A stretch of DNA of 29,130 nt from positions 1-29,130 of the IMG/VR virus record IMGVR_UViG_3300025769_000595; one strand, given 5' to 3'. The position numbers and the translations under genes were made by a program. The notes under the pieces were generated by a model. The model had not been told where the DNA came from, searched no databases, and saw only the letters and a list, made by a program, of their open reading frames with translations. Positions within the stretch are counted from its first letter, which is position 1; the number at the start of each line of letters is the position of its first letter. This DNA comes from a virus. Below, one piece after another: positions 16,079 through 24,177 of this stretch.

Positions 16079-19000
16079 TAGCTTGCACCATAAGGACTGA
16101 GAATACCTCCTGGTCTCTTTTGGTTTTGTAGTTCTTGTTGGACTGCTACGGCTATAGCTTTACCCAGGTTTCCGGCTTGGTTAGAATCTTGGCTTGAAGT
16201 AGTTTGTCCTTGTCCTTCATTATTAATAGTAACTCCAACACTTACATTATTTGTTTGCGAACTACCCATTCCGGTTACAGGAATAGACTTACCGTCGGGA
16301 AGAGGAACTATAGCTTCATTCATTTTGCCCTCTCCTACTAAGCCTAAAGTAGGTTTATTTATTATTCCTCCATTCGCGTAAGCTCTGAAACCTCCAGGAG
16401 CCATTCCTCCATTTGCAAAGCCAAAGAAACCTAATCCAGCTTTCACAAGGCTCATAAAACCGCCACCAGAACCACCGCCGCCTCCGAATAAACCGCCTAG
16501 TTTATCAAAAAGACTGCTAAAAATTCCTCCCAATTTGGAGAGAAACGACCCCTCTCCACCAAATAAACCTTTTAGTTTTGTTACAAAACTACCTTCTCCA
16601 CTAAAAAGACCTTTTAATTTACCAAAGAATCCTTTATTTTGTACAGCAAGCTGTTCTGTAGGTTTGATTATACCCTTTTCTAGAGTCTCTTCTAGCTGCT
16701 TATTTAATCCTAAAGGATCTTGTCCAGACTCTAAAAAGTTTGGCAGAGAATCTGGTCTTACAGGCGCTTGATTAGAAGCAACTCCAGACTCATTAGTGCT
16801 GCTCCCTAGAGGTGCGTTTCTGTTTCTTAAGTACTCATTAAATAAAGGGCCGCCGTCTGCCGCAATTCCTGCAGCGTTTCCAGAGGGACGCAAGGCGGGA
16901 GGCAAAGTGCTGGGGTCTACTGTGGGCCCGTCATTTAAATTTACTCCTGAGGGAGGTGGCGCATCGCCAGCAGAACCACAGCTACACCGCTCGCATGCTG
17001 CAGCAATCGCAGCAGCCCCTCTAGCAAAAGTATCTGATAATTTTGCAGCAAAACTGTTGCTTGAGCTATCTATTGTTTGTTTAATATTTGTAGACCCTGA
17101 ATCAAAAGAATCTACAATATTTTTCCTGACTCCTTCCTTAGTTTCTTCTCCCGCTACGGCTTCTTTAAATAACGCCGCTATCTCTGCATAATCGTTGGGG
17201 TCCGGCTTTAAACCTAAAAAGATTTCTAATCTTTCGGGCAATAATGCTTTTAATATTTTAAGTGCTATTATCTTATTTACAAAGTCCCCAATAGTTTTTG
17301 CAAGAGATTGAACAAAACTTTTGGCTGCATCTTTAAACTTTTCCGTACCGCTAACTACGTCTGTTATAAGTTTTGCTAAATTATCTTGTAGAGAGCCTCC
17401 AATAACTTTTCCTAATTTATCGAACTCGTCTGCTTGCTGCATAGTTAATTTAATTCTTTCTTTCTGTATATCTCTCAATCGAATCAACGCTTCTTGTTCT
17501 CTCACAAGGCCCGCTCTTACATTAGGCTGATTAGCTAATCGTATTGCAATCCCTTTAGCGTCAATATCATTATTTATTTTTTGCAGCTTAGAAGTTTCTT
17601 GTAGTACTTTTAGCTTTGCAGTCTCTATTTCTTTTGCCTTTCCGGTTAAATTGCTGATATTAATTTGAGCAACTGCAAGATCTCTTTGAGTGTCTAAATA
17701 AGCTCGAGTCTGACTACGAACAATCCTAATCCTTTCTGCTAGCTGTTGAACTAGTGGCAGACTTTTACCAAAAGAATCTTGAAACTGTTTAGAAAAATCT
17801 GAAAGTTCTCCTGTAAAAGCTGATTGCGAGTTTGTCGCGTCTTTTATAGATTTCTCTACGGCGGTTATACTAGAAAGTACAGCATCTAGCCCGTCTATTC
17901 CACTGTCTTTAAAACTATTTACGGTTTGAGTTAAAGAATCTATTGAATTAGCGAAACCTGAAGTATTGGTAGTTGCTTCTCTAGCTTTAATACCTGCGGC
18001 TTCAAGGACAGATATTATAGCCTCTATTTGGGCAACACCGGTTACTTTAGTGTCTTTAAGCGTTACTCCTAAGGCACTGAGTTCTGCCTTCACTTTAGGC
18101 AATACTGCCGTAAGATTTTCAAAGATTTGCTCAAGATTTGAGTCAGGATCACTCTCAAGAACAGCAAGAGATTTCCTAAAAATCGATGCGGTGTTTAAAG
18201 TTACGATTGAATTTGCTTGTTGAAGAGCAGTGCCTTCTTTAAGCAATTTATTTACATTTTCATAAGCTTCTGAGTAGCTTTCTAATTCCTTATTGAGGTC
18301 TTCTATTCTTTTCTTGGCGATTTCATTTTTCTTATTTAATTCTTCTTGTTGGGCTGCAGCCTGGCCTATAGCTCCTTCTTTATATTGCTTTACAAGGCTT
18401 CCATTCTCGCTCGCTAACTCTGCTAGATTAAATTTAGAATCTTCTAAGGTTTTTTGAAAGTCGCGTGAAGCGTCTGTAGCCAAAGGTGTTAAATTATAGA
18501 TTCTTGTCCAACCTAAAGCTATAGCTCCTAATGTATTTAGTATAAAACCAAAAATTACTCTTACTACTGGCCCAAGACGATCAACAAATCCGAGTACATT
18601 TTTTGAAAGTGAATTAAAATTATTAACAATACCTAAAATAAGATCTTTTACGAGTAAGAATACTCCCACAAATCCTGCAAAACTTAAAGCTTTTGACGCT
18701 ATTCTTCCTGCTGTTGCGGCAGCATTACCTATCCTCTTGAAGGCGCCTATTGCTGCAGACCTGGCCTGAAGCATTGTTTTCTTAAACCCCAATAGCCAGA
18801 CCTTCCAGGTTTGAGTAGTTTTTTGAGCAGCTGCTGAATTTGCAACTTCCATTTCTCTTAAAGCTGCTCTCATTGCTCGTACAGCTTCTAAAGATGCGCC
18901 CTTATATACACCCTTAATGACTTCGCCATTCTTAATAATCTCTCTTTCTACTCTATCAAGATCTTTTTCGAATCTTTTCGCATTAATTGGGGATAGCGAT

Positions 19001-20121
19001 TCTCCGCGAGCCAGAGTAGCAGCAAACTTAGATTGAGTTTGTCCTGCTAAAGTTGCTCCTGCGCTTTGAAGGCTTTTTGATGCTGCGGCTTTTAGTTTAT
19101 TTGCATTTACACTTGCCTCTGCAAGCTCTACCTTAATCTTTTCTATTTTCATGTCTAACTTGCCAAGAGCAGTATCCGCGGCAGAACCAATATCTTGAAA
19201 GTCCTGTTTCCATTCCTCTAAAGGAAGAGCTGCCTTTGCTATTGATAGACCCAGAGCGCCAAAAGCTAAAATGGCCGTAGTAGAATTATTAGTAATAATA
19301 TTTGCTAAAGCTTCTACGGCGGGAAGTATCCCTTGAGTTACTTGTTTTATGATTTTGTCAAAAGCAACCTGTAATTTAACAAAAGAGTTTGTAGCAGGCT
19401 CTACAGCACCAAACTGTGCGTCCAACTGTTTTTGTACTTCTAACAGAATTGCTTGAGACTTTTGAAAATTATTTAACTTATCAGCGGCTACGCCTATTGC
19501 TCCGCCATAGCTCTTAGTTGCTTTTTCTAATCGAAGAACAATACCAAGTTCGTCTAGTAGTTCAGGCTCTGCTTTAGATACACCTCGAACTAACCTGTCG
19601 AAAGATTCTTCAAAATCTCTTCCCAAAGCTGCAGAAGCTTTTCTAGCACCGATTGCTAAATCATTTAATTGTTGCGGACTGAAGCCTTTAGCTACCCCGA
19701 TTGCGGCAGCTTCAGAAGATTTTTGAAATGTAAGCATTCCATCAGAAGCTTCTTGTAGACCTTGAGCAATTCTTTTTAAGCCTACACCTGTTTTAGAAGT
19801 ATAGTCTTCTTGAGCTTTTACCAGGATAGATGTATCTGCGGCTTTTTTGAAAAAGTTAAATGCGGCTGAAATTGCAAATACGTTTGCCGCTAGAACCGCA
19901 TAAGCAGGCACAAGACCGCCAGTAATGCCTTGTGCCATTTTTGAGAAATTTTTAGAAGTATTTGATGATGCTTGGGCAGCGCCTTTTAATCTTCTATCTG
20001 CTGTCTGTGCCGATACCCCTACCTTGTCTAGTCTACCGCCTAGACGTTGAGCACTCTTTTCGGTAAGACGCATGCTCCCATCATCATCTACAATAATACT
20101 GACTTTAACTGTTTTGGCCAT
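16078..20121 (-). CDS. Tape measure protein (tail length determinator)
   Basis: Protein of 1347 aa. Tape measure proteins set tail length and are threaded through the tube with the chaperones encoded just upstream. Seen: long Ala/Lys/Glu-rich helical stretches, a hydrophobic segment at about residues 66-90, and two more at about 477-500 and 517-537 that could cross a membrane during DNA entry. The C-terminus is Gly-rich, with repeats of K-L-K-G-L-F-x-G-E-G-S-F, followed by A-N-G-G-I and G-L-V-G-E-G...E-A-I-V-P-L-P, a C-terminal signature common in phage tape measures. All three cysteines of the protein sit together as C1043-E-R-C1046-S-C1048, which is odd. The ATG overlaps the stop of the GT fusion as TAATG, with AGGG upstream. 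Family rule of thumb (about 1.5 angstrom per residue) suggests a tail near 200 nm. Confidence 0.95.
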   Translation of the reverse strand: MAKTVKVSIIVDDDGSMRLTEKSAQRLGGRLDKVGVSAQTADRRLKGAAQASSNTSKNFSKMAQGITGGLVPAYAVLAANVFAISAAFNFFKKAADTSILVKAQEDYTSKTGVGLKRIAQGLQEASDGMLTFQKSSEAAAIGVAKGFSPQQLNDLAIGARKASAALGRDFEESFDRLVRGVSKAEPELLDELGIVLRLEKATKSYGGAIGVAADKLNNFQKSQAILLEVQKQLDAQFGAVEPATNSFVKLQVAFDKIIKQVTQGILPAVEALANIITNNSTTAILAFGALGLSIAKAALPLEEWKQDFQDIGSAADTALGKLDMKIEKIKVELAEASVNANKLKAAASKSLQSAGATLAGQTQSKFAATLARGESLSPINAKRFEKDLDRVEREIIKNGEVIKGVYKGASLEAVRAMRAALREMEVANSAAAQKTTQTWKVWLLGFKKTMLQARSAAIGAFKRIGNAAATAGRIASKALSFAGFVGVFLLVKDLILGIVNNFNSLSKNVLGFVDRLGPVVRVIFGFILNTLGAIALGWTRIYNLTPLATDASRDFQKTLEDSKFNLAELASENGSLVKQYKEGAIGQAAAQQEELNKKNEIAKKRIEDLNKELESYSEAYENVNKLLKEGTALQQANSIVTLNTASIFRKSLAVLESDPDSNLEQIFENLTAVLPKVKAELSALGVTLKDTKVTGVAQIEAIISVLEAAGIKAREATTNTSGFANSIDSLTQTVNSFKDSGIDGLDAVLSSITAVEKSIKDATNSQSAFTGELSDFSKQFQDSFGKSLPLVQQLAERIRIVRSQTRAYLDTQRDLAVAQINISNLTGKAKEIETAKLKVLQETSKLQKINNDIDAKGIAIRLANQPNVRAGLVREQEALIRLRDIQKERIKLTMQQADEFDKLGKVIGGSLQDNLAKLITDVVSGTEKFKDAAKSFVQSLAKTIGDFVNKIIALKILKALLPERLEIFLGLKPDPNDYAEIAALFKEAVAGEETKEGVRKNIVDSFDSGSTNIKQTIDSSSNSFAAKLSDTFARGAAAIAAACERCSCGSAGDAPPPSGVNLNDGPTVDPSTLPPALRPSGNAAGIAADGGPLFNEYLRNRNAPLGSSTNESGVASNQAPVRPDSLPNFLESGQDPLGLNKQLEETLEKGIIKPTEQLAVQNKGFFGKLKGLFSGEGSFVTKLKGLFGGEGSFLSKLGGIFSSLFDKLGGLFGGGGGSGGGFMSLVKAGLGFFGFANGGMAPGGFRAYANGGIINKPTLGLVGEGKMNEAIVPLPDGKSIPVTGMGSSQTNNVSVGVTINNEGQGQTTSSQDSNQAGNLGKAIAVAVQQELQNQKRPGGILSPYGAS

Positions 20122-20953
20122 TATCCCTGCACATTATGGGCGTACTGTTTTCCGCCTGCTTTAGCTTTTCTCTCTTCCTTCTTACGTCTTTCTTCTTGGT
20201 CTTTATTTATTTTTTCACTATATAACTCTTGTATCCTTGACAGAAAGAAAACTATTATTTTTTTATCTTCTCTTACATTAAATAGTTCAAGAAAAAAATC
20301 AGCGCAAGACCAATCTTTTCCGAAATAGGCTCCAGAAAAGCCATCCCATCTATCGGGCATATAACTAAAAATAGTAAGAGCTAATTGTACTTCTTCCGGT
20401 AAATCTGAAGTAGAGGGAGGTAGTCTTTTTGGGTCGGGCTCAGTACCTAACTGTTCACACATCATTAGGTATTTATCGACACTTATTCCTTCGGAGTTGA
20501 ACTCGATACTTTTTTGGACAAGTCGGAGACATTCTTCGACTTGTTTTTCGTAAAATTTTCCAGTTCACCTAATGTATCGGTGACCCAAGTATCAAAATCT
20601 GCAGAATTTTTCATTAGAATTTCTGCTTCTTCTTGTGAATAAGGTAATTCCGAGTTTGGATCCATCCCTTCAGTATCTACTAATAGAAGTTCTTCTAAGT
20701 ATGATAACTTTAGACCGGACCACCCTTTAATTACTGCATTCACGTATTCGGCGAGAAACTTATCTTCGTCTAATATTTCTTCTGCTTGGTGGGTAGAACG
20801 ATTAAATTTCTTATTGAGACATTTTTTGCGTAAAGCAAGCAACTCTTCACGAGCTAGATAACATAGTTCCACGCAAAACCCTTGCATTCCCGGAAATTCA
20901 ATCGAAACGGTCATGCTGGGCTTCATCAAAGTTTTTAGAGACACTTGACTCAT
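20121..20953 (-). CDS. Tail assembly chaperone GT, -1 frameshift fusion
   Basis: The short open frame at 20121-20465 is in the -1 frame relative to the upstream G-like gene. It stays open upstream past its ATG up to a run of six A (minus strand, 20515-20510) inside the G-like gene. Slipping back one base there joins 148 codons of G to 129 codons of T, giving about 277 aa, with the junction D-L-S-K-K then S-I-E-F-N. The T part continues through Y-L-M-M-C-E-Q-L-G-T-E-P-D-P into a W-D-G-F-S-G-x-Y-F-G-K-D-W segment. The ATG at 20465 has no ribosome site at proper distance, which supports frameshift expression. In lambda, G and GT occur at a fixed ratio and coat the tape measure during assembly. 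Position right before the tape measure fits. Confidence 0.85.
20483..20953 (-). CDS. Tail assembly chaperone G (unshifted product)
   Basis: Protein of 156 aa made without frameshifting. Seen: S-V-S/I-E-F-P-G-M-Q-G-F-C-V-E-L-C-Y-L near residues 17-32, and a following Lys/Glu-rich helical part with L-A-E-Y-V-N-A-V-I-K-G-W-S-G-L, a pattern common to this chaperone class. After the slip site only 8 more residues follow before TAA. AGAGG lies 8 nt upstream of ATG. It is the first gene after a near-perfect promoter and a hairpin, so its dose may be set separately from the head genes. Function is assigned from the frameshift layout and gene order more than from the sequence. Confidence 0.85.
   Translation of the reverse strand: MSQVSLKTLMKPSMTVSIEFPGMQGFCVELCYLAREELLALRKKCLNKKFNRSTHQAEEILDEDKFLAEYVNAVIKGWSGLKLSYLEELLLVDTEGMDPNSELPYSQEEAEILMKNSADFDTWVTDTLGELENFTKNKSKNVSDLSKKVSSSTPKE
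20510..20515 (-). promoter_or_regulatory. Slippery site for -1 ribosomal frameshift (C-AAA-AAA-G)
   Basis: On the minus strand the zero frame reads TCC AAA AAA GTA. Slipping back one base keeps Lys-type pairing in the A site and enters the open T frame. Six A residues are present. A 6-bp complement (TATCGA and TCGATA, about 23 nt apart) starts one base after the following G and might form a stimulatory stem, although it is closer than usual. Confidence 0.8.
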
Positions 20954-20983
20954 AATGTAATATTCCTCTTTAATATAAAATAA

Positions 20984-21001
20984 GGGGGAGTTGCCTCCCC
21001 C
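20984..21001 (-). terminator. Strong hairpin with GCAA tetraloop and T-rich tail
   Basis: On the minus strand GGGGGAG-GCAA-CTCCCCC is a perfect 7-bp stem closed by a GNRA tetraloop, followed by TTATTTTATATT. It can end transcripts coming from the major tail gene. For transcripts starting at the promoter just upstream it would lie about 5 nt from the 5' end, where it would act as a protective 5' stem instead. Confidence 0.75.
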
Positions 21002-21012
21002 AATCTTTTATA

Positions 21013-21041
21013 ATTATACTAAAAGAGTAGCAAATTGTCAA
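21013..21041 (-). promoter_or_regulatory. Consensus sigma-70 promoter (TTGACA-17-TATAAT)
   Basis: Minus strand: -35 TTGACA at 21041-21036, a 17-nt spacer, and -10 TATAAT at 21018-21013. An A-tract (21053-21048) upstream may serve as an UP element. The expected start is near 21006. It lies between the major tail protein stop and the tail chaperone gene and would drive chaperone, tape measure and tip genes. Its spacer and flanks resemble those of the promoter at 28779-28807. Confidence 0.85.
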
Positions 21042-21057
21042 GAGTTATTTTTTCTTA

Positions 21058-22170
21058 TTATGATGCTCTATAGACAATTGTTGCTTCGTTAGTATTATCA
21101 ACATTACCTGACTGAGGTTGTCCGTGGAATGCGATATCAAGAGTTAAGAGATCTTCCACGTTAATTACAGGAACCTCTAAATGAGCAAACTGCATGTCAA
21201 AACTAATGCTTGGAGTACCTGTACCGCCAACATTAATTGCCATATCTACAGTGTTTCTTACAGTTTCGGTGTCAGAAACTAAGTCATTAAATAACTGTGC
21301 CGACTTCGAAGCACCAGTGTCAAGATAGCAAGTGAGATTTCCACTAATAGCGCGAGAACCCGTAATGTTTGCGATAGGAATATTAATCTTACCAAGCTCT
21401 TCTGGAGTAAGGTAGCTAATATTGTTTTCAAAATTGATAGAACCTCCAGTTAGAACAACTGTATAGGTAACATCTGGAGAGCCATCTGTTCTTGTAATAT
21501 CTACAGTAGAGATACGATTTCGAATAAAACTGTTAGTGTCTGTAATGTCTAGTTCACTCGCGCTAGTTTCTGTCGCTGCTACAACGCCAGCTCCATTATC
21601 AGTAATTGTAGCACCAAAGCCACTCCACTGTAAAGTGGCAATACCATCTATATCAAAATCCATAGTAACACTATTTACAACAATGTCATTACAAATGTAG
21701 GTCTGTGCAGTTCCACCCGTAGGAACAAATTGAAAGTATACTTTCCAGCCGGAAGCAAAGCTAGAAATATTTGACCCGTTCAAATTAAACGTATTACTAG
21801 TTGCATCACAAGCATTCACGGGGACAGCAGGACTTACCGCGGTGCTGGTAAAAATAGCTGTAGCGTCGGCGTACGTGTCTCCTCCAGCCCATAAAGCCCA
21901 TAAAGCCTCTTCTACGGGTCGAACTAAGTTTGGTGACGCAACAAGCTGTGGTCGTGCATAAGTACTAAAACTCCACTCAACGGGGGCTAAAGCATCATTA
22001 AAAAGCAGTCTTGCTCTTCGTGATGTAATGCCTGCTTCATTGACTGTAATTTCTGAGGCATTGATTGCCTGACTAAATGAGAATCCATCAAGTACTGGAA
22101 TTTCCCAACGAAAACTCGCTGTAGGATCTTCCAGGATTACTTGTACGTCTCTTGTAAATTGTAGTGCCAT
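21058..22170 (-). CDS. Major tail (tube) protein
   Basis: Protein of 370 aa, placed between the tail terminator and the chaperones, where lambda-type phages encode the tube subunit (gpV). It is beta-rich, with segments D-G-F-S-F-S-Q-A-I-N-A-S-E-I and L-F-N-D-A-L-A-P-V-E-W-S-F-S-T-Y near the start. The C-terminal part reads S-F-D-M-Q-F-A-H-L-E-V-P, then D-I-A-F-H-G-Q-P. It is longer than lambda gpV (about 246 aa), so an extra outer domain is likely, perhaps in the Ser/Thr/Asn-rich middle. AGGAG lies 8 nt before the ATG, as expected for a highly made protein. A promoter and hairpin follow its stop. I am sure of the position, fairly sure of the function. Confidence 0.8.
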   Translation of the reverse strand: MALQFTRDVQVILEDPTASFRWEIPVLDGFSFSQAINASEITVNEAGITSRRARLLFNDALAPVEWSFSTYARPQLVASPNLVRPVEEALWALWAGGDTYADATAIFTSTAVSPAVPVNACDATSNTFNLNGSNISSFASGWKVYFQFVPTGGTAQTYICNDIVVNSVTMDFDIDGIATLQWSGFGATITDNGAGVVAATETSASELDITDTNSFIRNRISTVDITRTDGSPDVTYTVVLTGGSINFENNISYLTPEELGKINIPIANITGSRAISGNLTCYLDTGASKSAQLFNDLVSDTETVRNTVDMAINVGGTGTPSISFDMQFAHLEVPVINVEDLLTLDIAFHGQPQSGNVDNTNEATIVYRAS

Positions 22171-22192
22171 TTATTTTTCTCCTAACAGAGTT

Positions 22193-22212
22193 TTATAAGC
22201 TATTACTTATAA
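22193..22212. promoter_or_regulatory. Inverted repeat in the leader of the major tail gene
   Basis: TTATAAG and CTTATAA, perfect 7-base arms with a 6-base spacer, lie 23 nt upstream of the major tail ATG. It could be a weak AU-rich mRNA stem ahead of the ribosome site or a protein-binding site. No good promoter is seen in the same gap. Confidence 0.4.
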
Positions 22213-22219
22213 TCTGTCT

Positions 22220-22234
22220 TAACCTTCTAGGTTA
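22220..22234 (-). other. Small hairpin over the tail terminator stop codon
   Basis: TAACCT-AGA-AGGTTA (minus strand) is a 6-bp stem with a 3-base loop that includes the TAA stop of the upstream gene. No T-run follows, so it is not a clear terminator; it may be an mRNA processing or stability element, or chance. Confidence 0.3.
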
Positions 22235-22684
22235 GTAACGAACTTCTAATACTATTTCCCCGATCGCTAATGGTTCGAGGGCACCTTCGTCAGTATCTAA
22301 ACTTACCATAGTAATTTGTTGTACCGACTGAGTGTTTCCATCTTGGTCTGTGTATGACAAGGCTGAGTTTGATTCAATGACAAACTCTATGTCCTCGAAC
22401 AACTTTTCCAAAGCCATTATAGCATCTTCTTGTTGTACATAGACCCGGAGAGATACAGTCATAAACCTGTCTTTGTATCCCGATCCTTGGTACTGTCGAG
22501 TTTCTGGGCCTGCACTAACATGTATTGCAGGAAAATCCTCTACTTCATCCCAAAATAAAAGCTTAGGTAAAACATTATTATATACGTTTGACCTGTAGGG
22601 GGTGTTTCCATTTATTGCTTTAAGTTTAGTAACTAAAGCAGTGATTATGGCCATTCTTCTCGAAGTGTAGTCTCTTATAGCCAT
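22232..22684 (-). CDS. Tail terminator protein, lambda gpU-like position
   Basis: Protein of 150 aa of the size and place of tail terminators, which cap the tube and join it to the head. Seen: N-terminal helix A-I-I-T-A-L-V-T-K-L-K-A-I-N-G, then F-P-A-I-H-V-S-A-G-P-E and V-S-L-R-V-Y-V-Q-Q-E-D-A, then a helix E-K-L-F-E-D-I-E and a closing strand G-E-I-V-L-E-V-R-Y. This alternation (helix, P-A-I-x-V strand, R-V-Y-V strand, helix, ending in a strand) is typical for gpU-like and gp10/gp17-type neck proteins. The ATG overlaps the upstream stop as TAATG, with AGGAG upstream. An alternative is a head-tail joining protein of the same fold. Confidence 0.72.
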   Translation of the reverse strand: MAIRDYTSRRMAIITALVTKLKAINGNTPYRSNVYNNVLPKLLFWDEVEDFPAIHVSAGPETRQYQGSGYKDRFMTVSLRVYVQQEDAIMALEKLFEDIEFVIESNSALSYTDQDGNTQSVQQITMVSLDTDEGALEPLAIGEIVLEVRY

Positions 22685-24177
22685 TATAGTCTCCTAGTGT
22701 AAAATCTTGCTTTTAGTAAATCTGCTGCTATAGACCGAATAGATCGTTCTATTAACTTTCTAGGGTCTCTATCTTTATTGGCCCAAGGCTTTCTTCCTGC
22801 TCCTAACTCAAAAACCTGATAAGGATTTTTATCGTATGTATATCCAATACTCGGAAACCCTTGCCTAGTTCTTGTTATTGTTTCCACACGAACGCTACTT
22901 GCAAATCTACCACTTCTATTTACAAGCCCAGGATAACCCATATTTTTTCTTACTTCCTGAGGAAGTTTAGAGTTTAAAATAGTCTGTAAAGATAGTAGGG
23001 ACTGAGGATTTCTTGAACCTTTTTTTGTCGCAGAAGAAGTTTTATTTTTCTTCCTAACGTTTGTCTTTTTTGTGGTCGATCTTCCAGTAATTACGGAATC
23101 ATTAGCTCCGTCCCTTTTTCCTCTCCTAGATTTTGGTGATTCTTGTTTATCGAATCCTTGTGCAGTTACTTTAAAATTTTTACTGCTTGCTTTTAAAAGA
23201 TTAGTTACAATAGCTTGTTGTGCACCAGCCGAAACTTTGTCTACACTAGACTGGCTTCCTTTAATTGTTGCAAAGTCTGTGCCTTTTTTAGAAATCTCTT
23301 TGAAAATTAATTCTTCAATCTGTGGACGAAGATTTCTCCAGTCCAAAGACTCTTCTCCTGGCTTATTTGCCTTAGAGGGGCCTAGCTTTCCCTGAACTAC
23401 TATATTTCCATTGTATAAATTAGGAGTATTTTTTTCTGTCTTTGACCACACCCAATCTATACTATCTACCATCTTAAGAATAGCCGATCTACCCGCTTTA
23501 ATTGCTTCAGGAGTAGAAAATTGTATATTTTCCATAGAGTCTGATAAAGACTCAGCTACTGCACTTTCTAGCTCTTCGTCAGTTACAAAGTTTTTTAAAC
23601 CTTTTACTGAATTTGTTTCTCCTAAACCAGTCCCTATCTTTTCTCCCCCAGCGACATTTCCTAGTAACCTTACCTGTTCTGTGCCTACAGTCTGACTATT
23701 TAAGTCGCTAGTAGAAGTGTGTAGGAACTGGGTTAAACTACTGAACTTCTTAGCTTGTTCTTTAGAAAATCTTACAAAGCTTTTTTTAAGATATTTAGAA
23801 GCTAAAGTAACGAAAGCTCTTCTAACACTTTCTGTATATTTGGGAAGATATATTACTATAGTGTTCCCTTTACGTACCGCGTACCTTTCTTTATATGGTG
23901 CAATATTAGAGTACTTATTAAATTTATCTGGATATTCAGAAAATACTTTTGCCGAAATATTTTTAAGCTTTTCTAAGTCTCCTTTATATGTCTGTTTACC
24001 TGTAGCCTCTAACGCTTTTAAAAAGTTGGTAACAAGAGTAAACTCAAAATCTTCTTTTGTAAGGGTAATTAGGTGGGGTTGGTTCTTACCTAAATATCTC
24101 CGAACTAAAACATCATAACGTCTTCTGGAGGAGTCTATCGTAGCGTTTATAAAGCCATCTAATATAGCCTTGCTCAT
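22684..24177 (-). CDS. Large neck/tail-completion protein (497 aa), HK97 gp10-like C-terminus suspected
   Basis: I do not recognise the full protein. It sits between the connector and the tail terminator, where HK97-type phages encode a small (~130 aa) tail-completion protein. The C-terminal ~100 residues look like the conserved part: N-R-S-G-R-F-A-S-S-V-R-V, G-F-P-S-I-G-Y-T-Y, N-P-Y-Q-V-F-E-L-G, R-D-P-R-K-L-I-E-R-S-I-R-S-I-A-A-D-L and a final R-F-Y-T-R-R-L. Before this comes a very basic Lys/Arg/Ser/Thr-rich stretch (about 340-395) and an N-terminal ~330 residues that are mixed alpha/beta, with no known motif visible. The start overlaps the connector stop as ATGA. Structural role in the neck is likely; the large N-terminal extension has no explanation from sequence alone. 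Confidence 0.6.
   Translation of the reverse strand: MSKAILDGFINATIDSSRRRYDVLVRRYLGKNQPHLITLTKEDFEFTLVTNFLKALEATGKQTYKGDLEKLKNISAKVFSEYPDKFNKYSNIAPYKERYAVRKGNTIVIYLPKYTESVRRAFVTLASKYLKKSFVRFSKEQAKKFSSLTQFLHTSTSDLNSQTVGTEQVRLLGNVAGGEKIGTGLGETNSVKGLKNFVTDEELESAVAESLSDSMENIQFSTPEAIKAGRSAILKMVDSIDWVWSKTEKNTPNLYNGNIVVQGKLGPSKANKPGEESLDWRNLRPQIEELIFKEISKKGTDFATIKGSQSSVDKVSAGAQQAIVTNLLKASSKNFKVTAQGFDKQESPKSRRGKRDGANDSVITGRSTTKKTNVRKKNKTSSATKKGSRNPQSLLSLQTILNSKLPQEVRKNMGYPGLVNRSGRFASSVRVETITRTRQGFPSIGYTYDKNPYQVFELGAGRKPWANKDRDPRKLIERSIRSIAADLLKARFYTRRL

Noticed and set aside
16796-17191. 131-codon plus-strand open frame
   Set aside because: Antisense to the tape measure; composition is a by-product of the opposite strand.
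20121-20465. Separate gene starting at ATG 20465
   Set aside because: No ribosome site at a usable distance, and the frame stays open upstream to a slippery A-run; it is better read as the T part of a frameshift fusion.
22171-22231. Promoter before the major tail gene
   Set aside because: TATAAG and TATAAA boxes exist but no acceptable -35 at 16-18 nt spacing was found.
23717-24118. 133-codon plus-strand open frame
   Set aside because: Antisense to the 497-aa neck protein, no ribosome site or recognisable motif.
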